From the NCBI GenBank assembly GCA_000472185.1, contig AVDB01000006.1, positions 203,065-267,064 on the forward strand: a DNA stretch of 64,000 nucleotides. Reading direction: 5' to 3'. Origin of the DNA: Rhodobacteraceae bacterium HIMB11. Lineage in GTDB: Bacteria > Pseudomonadota > Alphaproteobacteria > Rhodobacterales > Rhodobacteraceae. This document shows, piece after piece, positions 60,272 to 64,000 of this stretch (its first letter is position 1; every line of letters starts with the position of its first letter). The notes under the pieces were generated by a model that was not told where the DNA came from, made no database searches, and saw only the letters and a program-made list of their open reading frames with translations. Both the position numbers and the translations under genes were made by a program.

Positions 60272-60584
60272 TGTCGTTTCGGCCCTATCATACCAACAAT
60301 CCGAAGCATCGGTATTTATCTGGCGAGTATTTCTATGAGGTGACCAAATAACGCCACTCGGTTGGCGCGGCATCACGTTTATGCCTAAACGTACTAAGTT
60401 TTGGAAGTAACCTTCGCGAGTTGAATAGATTGTGAAATTAGGCGTGGCTATTAGCAATGCCACCTTTAGATGTCAGGCATGACTGTTTATTCTGACATTG
60501 AGCTAAACTGCTTACTTCCGGAACTCTGCTGATCTATGAGTTTGTTCTGCAAGACCGCAAAATCACCTTAATAAAACATGCTGG
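60272..60584. other. Gap with repeat copy B
   Basis: The 313-base gap between the MBL-fold gene and the AEC carrier holds repeat copy B and no convincing gene. A 70-codon minus frame (60251-60463) overlaps the MBL gene end and is probably a decayed relative of the frame in copy A. No terminator with a U-run is evident. Confidence 0.5.
60345..60447 (+). repeat. Diverged direct repeat, copy B
   Basis: Partner of 58820-58922 in the same orientation, with the same two 12-base identical blocks at the same spacing and about 70% identity overall. It starts 74 bases after the metallo-hydrolase stop. Confidence 0.6.
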
Positions 60585-61493
60585 CTAAGATAGCAACGCC
60601 AACAACGGCAAAGACAAGAGAGAAGTCCAGATTATAACCGGCGCTATGATTTTGGTGTTTGCACCGTATAGCATAGCAAGCGCAAAAGCCATGGCACCGG
60701 AAGGACCAGCGGAATTAAACAGCAATAGCTTTTCCCAGTGTGCGTCGGTCCTGAATAACGCGATTAACATTAATAACAAAAATGGCAGGCCAACTAGTTT
60801 AATCCCGGAGATCACAGCAATTGGGATGTTTGGAACCAAACTACTTTGAGATAAGATTATTCCTAATGCTAAAAGCATCATAGGCGGCGCAGCTGGGCCT
60901 ATAAACTCCAGAGCAGTGATGAAAGATATATCAAGTTCAAAGTTCATCATCTTCAAGATAGAAGCCAAAAAAATCGATAGTAATACTGGGTTTTGGATCA
61001 AACGCTTTGCGGTAGTTTTGAATGAAAATGACGCGCGCGTATTTGCAATAAAATCTGTTGTGATAATGAAGAACGCAAAAACAACGGTCGCATCCCAAAG
61101 AACTACAGCATTGATCGGAAGGTTCGCAACGCTGCCATACAACAATTGCGAGATTGGCCAGATATACATCAACGTATTGACGAAAACGACACACATTGAA
61201 ACCAACCAGGCTTCTAGCAACTGGAGTTTCAAAAACTTAAGGCAAATCAATAAAGTGAGCAAAAATAACACTATTTGCGCTAGAGCGTACAGACCGAGCG
61301 CTTGAAACAATATTCCAGCGATATTCGTATTCATGATTAAGGTGAAAATGAGAGCAGGTTGAAAAACCAAAAACCCAATTTTATTCAAAGTTGATGCTTC
61401 TTCTCGCGAAATGATTTTGTATTTGCCAAGGCAAAAACCCAAAAGAAGAACCGAAAAGATCGGAAAAATATCATTTTTGATAATTTCAAGCAT
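60585..61493 (-). CDS. AEC family (auxin efflux carrier-type) transporter
   Basis: This 302-residue, ten-helix carrier begins MLEIIKNDIFPIFSVLLLGF. The first half shows the family's KIGFLVFQPALIFTLI, and the second PPMMLLALGIILSQSSL and GPSGAMAFALAM. AEC proteins export or import organic acids and amino acids. The gene is noticeably AT-rich (many AAA, TTA and ATT codons) compared with the left part of the window. ATG 61493 is preferred over ATG 61532, which lacks a ribosome site. Confidence 0.85.
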   Translation of the reverse strand: MLEIIKNDIFPIFSVLLLGFCLGKYKIISREEASTLNKIGFLVFQPALIFTLIMNTNIAGILFQALGLYALAQIVLFLLTLLICLKFLKLQLLEAWLVSMCVVFVNTLMYIWPISQLLYGSVANLPINAVVLWDATVVFAFFIITTDFIANTRASFSFKTTAKRLIQNPVLLSIFLASILKMMNFELDISFITALEFIGPAAPPMMLLALGIILSQSSLVPNIPIAVISGIKLVGLPFLLLMLIALFRTDAHWEKLLLFNSAGPSGAMAFALAMLYGANTKIIAPVIIWTSLLSLPLLALLS

Positions 61494-61626
61494 ATGAAAG
61501 ATACTCTTGGATAAGATTAGATGGCATCGCAAACTGTGAAATAGCTGCGTAATCTCAAGATGAAGATCGTATTTATCTCAACCATAACAAACACAATCAA
61601 AGCGGCATTCGCACTTTTATGAACAA

Positions 61627-62571
61627 CTAAAGGGTTTCTACTTTGTATCCAAATCGTGGAAAGTGGACGCAAACTTCTCCAAGGTCAGGATCGCTTCGTG
61701 TCAGCGAGATGGTATCATGATCAGCATACTGGATCATTCCCTCTACAGGTTGTTCACCACCATCTACATCGGGCGATACTTGTATACGCATACCTTGTTT
61801 GAAGCCTTGCGGATCTCTTGGATCAACAAATGATGCACATGTAGACTGACTGTTTTTCGCAATTTGTATTGCCTCTTCAGCTGACAAAGTGTGCATATCA
61901 CCATGCCCAAGTTGTGAAATTCTTTTCGCCCATTCTTCAATAAAAATGAACTCTGACATGAAATTAGGGCCATTAGACCATCTACCACGAACAAACCAAA
62001 TAAGGTGGTATAATTGGGCATCAATAGCAGCTGGTTCATGGCCTAAAACAAATGGCCTCCCGTCAGATAATTGGTGATTTATTTTATGTAATGGTCCACG
62101 AAGTTGTGACGCGAGATGTGACATTGTTGCGTTCGCTTCTTTCAAACCATTGGCCCAATCAACGCCCATGTACAAGCGCCCTCTGTCCTTTGCGAAATCC
62201 GCAGGCAGTTCATCCGCCGCCGATCCCAGCACAATTTTTACGCCAAGATCAAACAATGCGCCATCAGTCCATCGGCTTAGACACCACATTAATTCTGGAT
62301 CTGATGTTGGATGAAAACTGGGCGATGGAAAACGCTTCTCCAATTCATTCAAAATGCACAGGCTGTCACAGTAAATGTCTGCACCGATTTGCATAACTGG
62401 GGTTCGACGATACCCCCCTGTTAACTTTGTGAGCATTGGTTTGGGTGGTAATCTGGGTATTTCTACCGAATACCATTTTAATTGCTTTATTCCAAAACCA
62501 ACTCTTACTTTCTCGGCAACAGGGGACTGAAAATAACTATGAAAAATAATATCTTTAATTTGCGCAACCAT
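61627..62571 (-). CDS. Glutathione S-transferase family protein
   Basis: This 314-residue protein has an N-terminal thioredoxin-like GST domain (IIFHSYFQSPVAEKVRVGF at the start and TPVMQIGADIYCDSLCILNELEKRF with the cis-Pro and Ser/Asp glutathione contacts). A helical C-terminal domain follows, and then an extra beta-rich tail of about 90 residues (GMRIQVSPDVDGGEQPVEGMIQYADHD and ending FPRFGYKVETL). AAGGGGG precedes the ATG. The tail is seen in a subset of GSTs of unknown role. Confidence 0.82.
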   Translation of the reverse strand: MVAQIKDIIFHSYFQSPVAEKVRVGFGIKQLKWYSVEIPRLPPKPMLTKLTGGYRRTPVMQIGADIYCDSLCILNELEKRFPSPSFHPTSDPELMWCLSRWTDGALFDLGVKIVLGSAADELPADFAKDRGRLYMGVDWANGLKEANATMSHLASQLRGPLHKINHQLSDGRPFVLGHEPAAIDAQLYHLIWFVRGRWSNGPNFMSEFIFIEEWAKRISQLGHGDMHTLSAEEAIQIAKNSQSTCASFVDPRDPQGFKQGMRIQVSPDVDGGEQPVEGMIQYADHDTISLTRSDPDLGEVCVHFPRFGYKVETL

Positions 62572-63059
62572 GAATAAGCCCCCTTCAAAGGTACGAATAG
62601 CTGAAAAATTTACAGTACTTGAAATGTGATGTTTCTTTTCAATTTAGCAAGGAAAAGGTTTGAGCTATCACTAAGGCTTTAAGGCCATTTCATTTTCAAA
62701 AGAGTTTCTTATATTTCGAAATTTGTGATGCAGCCTAGAGATCCGCATCGCTATTCAGACCGAGAATGAATTTCGCGTCATGCTCTGATTTTGAATCGAT
62801 ACGTAGATTGAGGCGGTCTCTTTAATCCTGCATTCCTAAACATCGATTTTTTTAATCTAGCTTGCATATGTAAAGCCGAATACGCGCCATGAGATAATTG
62901 ATCAGTAAACAGCGTTTCTGCTTAATCAAGAAACACAGCGACCGTCATTCGCAATTTGGAGTGAAATTTATGAACATCCGTTCCACAATGGCGCAGTAGA
63001 AGTCTGTGTAAGATCATGTTTATTTAAAACAATGTTTCACTCTCGGTGTTAGGACGAAG
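62572..63059. other. 488-base AT-rich intergenic region
   Basis: This is a divergent region between the GST gene (minus) and the HDAC-like gene (plus), presumably with promoters for both. No open frame with a ribosome site, no tRNA-like fold and no strong palindrome was found. The last bases, TAGGACGAAG, form a weak ribosome site for the next gene. Confidence 0.5.
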
Positions 63060-63965
63060 ATGGTAAAAATACCCCTAATCCACAGCGCGTCATACGAACT
63101 TGAGCTACATGACACGCACAAAGTTATGGGACAAAAATCAACCGCGTTATATAACGCGATTAGCGCGATGCATTGGTCGAAAAAATTTGAGACTGTGACC
63201 TGCAGTGGCGTCTCGCCAAAGGATCTAACCTTAGCGCATGATGTGAAATATATAGATCGCTTTGTAAATAATCATCTAAGTCGTTCTGAAATGAAACTGA
63301 TTAATTTGCCGTGGTCTGCGCGACTTTTAAAGCGTAGCCTTTTAACACCTGCTGGTACGTTTGAGGCCGCAAAATTGGCACTAACAACTGGCGTTGCATG
63401 CCACACCGCAGGAGGGTCGCATCACGCGTATCGAAATTTCGGTTATGGTTTTTGTGTTTTCAATGATTTGGCGTATGCTGCACTAAGGTTACGAAAAGAA
63501 AAATTAGCCCGTCGTGTTCTAATTCTTGATTGTGACGTACATCAGGGTGATGGCACGATCGACATCTGTAAAAACAATCCAGACATTTTCACCTGCTCGA
63601 TCCATGGGGGGCAATACATAGGCCCTGAACGAATGGTAGGCTCGCTTGACGTTGCATTGCCTGACGGTACGGACGATGCACAGTATTTATCAAAGTTGAA
63701 GGACGCGCTCAATTTTACATCCAACAACTTCCTACCTGATATTGTAATTTATGACGCCGGTGTTGATGTTCATCTGAACGATAAACTAGGCAGGTTGAAC
63801 ATTACATCCGATGGTATCATTGCTCGGGATCAACTTATCCTAGCGTTTTTTCAAAAGCGTAATATCCCTGTCGCAACAGTCATAGGTGGGGGTTACAGTG
63901 TTGATCGTTCTGAATTGATTAATCGACACATGTTGGTATTTGAAACCGTGGCACAGCTATATTGA
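63060..63965 (+). CDS. Histone deacetylase-like amidohydrolase (AcuC/acetylpolyamine type)
   Basis: This 301-residue zinc enzyme of the arginase/deacetylase fold has the catalytic His pair in TAGGSHHAYRNFGYGFCVFNDLA, the zinc ligands Asp and His in ILDCDVHQGDGT, the third ligand Asp in IYDAGVDVHLNDKLG and the closing Gly-rich ATVIGGGYSVD. Bacterial members deacetylate acetyl-polyamines, acetoin-pathway enzymes or small amides. The short length (about 300) fits the single-domain bacterial group. AT-rich codons match the AEC and GST genes beside it. The substrate is not assignable. Confidence 0.88.
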   Translation: MVKIPLIHSASYELELHDTHKVMGQKSTALYNAISAMHWSKKFETVTCSGVSPKDLTLAHDVKYIDRFVNNHLSRSEMKLINLPWSARLLKRSLLTPAGTFEAAKLALTTGVACHTAGGSHHAYRNFGYGFCVFNDLAYAALRLRKEKLARRVLILDCDVHQGDGTIDICKNNPDIFTCSIHGGQYIGPERMVGSLDVALPDGTDDAQYLSKLKDALNFTSNNFLPDIVIYDAGVDVHLNDKLGRLNITSDGIIARDQLILAFFQKRNIPVATVIGGGYSVDRSELINRHMLVFETVAQLY

Positions 63966-64000
63966 AAGTGCCAATCTATATCATACCCTCATCATTTACG

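Noticed and set aside
60251..60463. 70-codon minus-strand frame as a gene
   Set aside because: It overlaps the end of the MBL gene, lacks a ribosome site and falls within the diverged repeat; treated as a remnant.

Overview
The window looks like a chromosomal segment of a marine alphaproteobacterium of the Rhodobacterales (Roseobacter group). The evidence is the gene repertoire (form I cox cluster, bhc cluster, TRAP and TTT transporters, inositol genes, many phytanoyl-CoA/TauD dioxygenases), the moderate GC content and the dense operons joined by ATGA-type overlaps. No rRNA, tRNA, CRISPR array, insertion sequence or phage gene was seen. This identification rests on reading the sequence only.

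Layout, left to right. 1-498 is the 5' part of an alkaline-phosphatase-superfamily gene leaving the window. 657-4212 is an ectoine-type catabolic operon (M20 deacetylase, DoeA-like M24 hydrolase, ArgE-like M20). A DMT exporter broken by a frameshift (4219-5141) and a PhyH dioxygenase (5298-6125) follow. 6154-14622 (minus) is a complete aerobic carbon monoxide dehydrogenase locus in the order coxC, M, S, L, D, E, F, (38-aa ORF), G. CoxL carries form I active-site residues at the canonical positions 388 and 763. 14782-15958 is a run of five very small genes, two of them tandem duplicates.

15992-33189 is a two-carbon and sulfonate block. It holds a TauE-type permease, a serine/alanine-glyoxylate aminotransferase, a large FAD/Fe-S 2-hydroxyacid dehydrogenase and a second TauE permease. 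Next come a probable sulfoacetate module (acyl-CoA ligase, acylating aldehyde dehydrogenase, TctABC-type transporter) and the full beta-hydroxyaspartate cycle bhcABCD with its divergent IclR regulator bhcR. The dehydrogenase could make glyoxylate (from glycolate), and the Bhc enzymes convert glyoxylate plus glycine to oxaloacetate.

33186-50270 is mixed: transporters, an enolase-superfamily enzyme, a TauD dioxygenase, a DEAD-box helicase followed by a second small-ORF cluster (one member paralogous to a small gene near cox), an amidase with a TRAP transporter, a SAF-domain dehydrogenase, a FucU/RbsD protein and TspO. 50424-57958 contains a PhyH dioxygenase and an inositol operon (TIM-barrel isomerase, iolG, iolC fused to DUF2090, iolD, iolB; no iolE in the window).

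From about 57960 the sequence becomes patchy. It holds a Gfo/Idh remnant, a YqaA permease-like gene, a probable M81 peptidase remnant and a metallo-beta-lactamase-fold gene flanked by a diverged 103-bp direct repeat. AT-richer genes follow (AEC carrier, GST, histone-deacetylase-like amidohydrolase). This right end looks like an accessory region.
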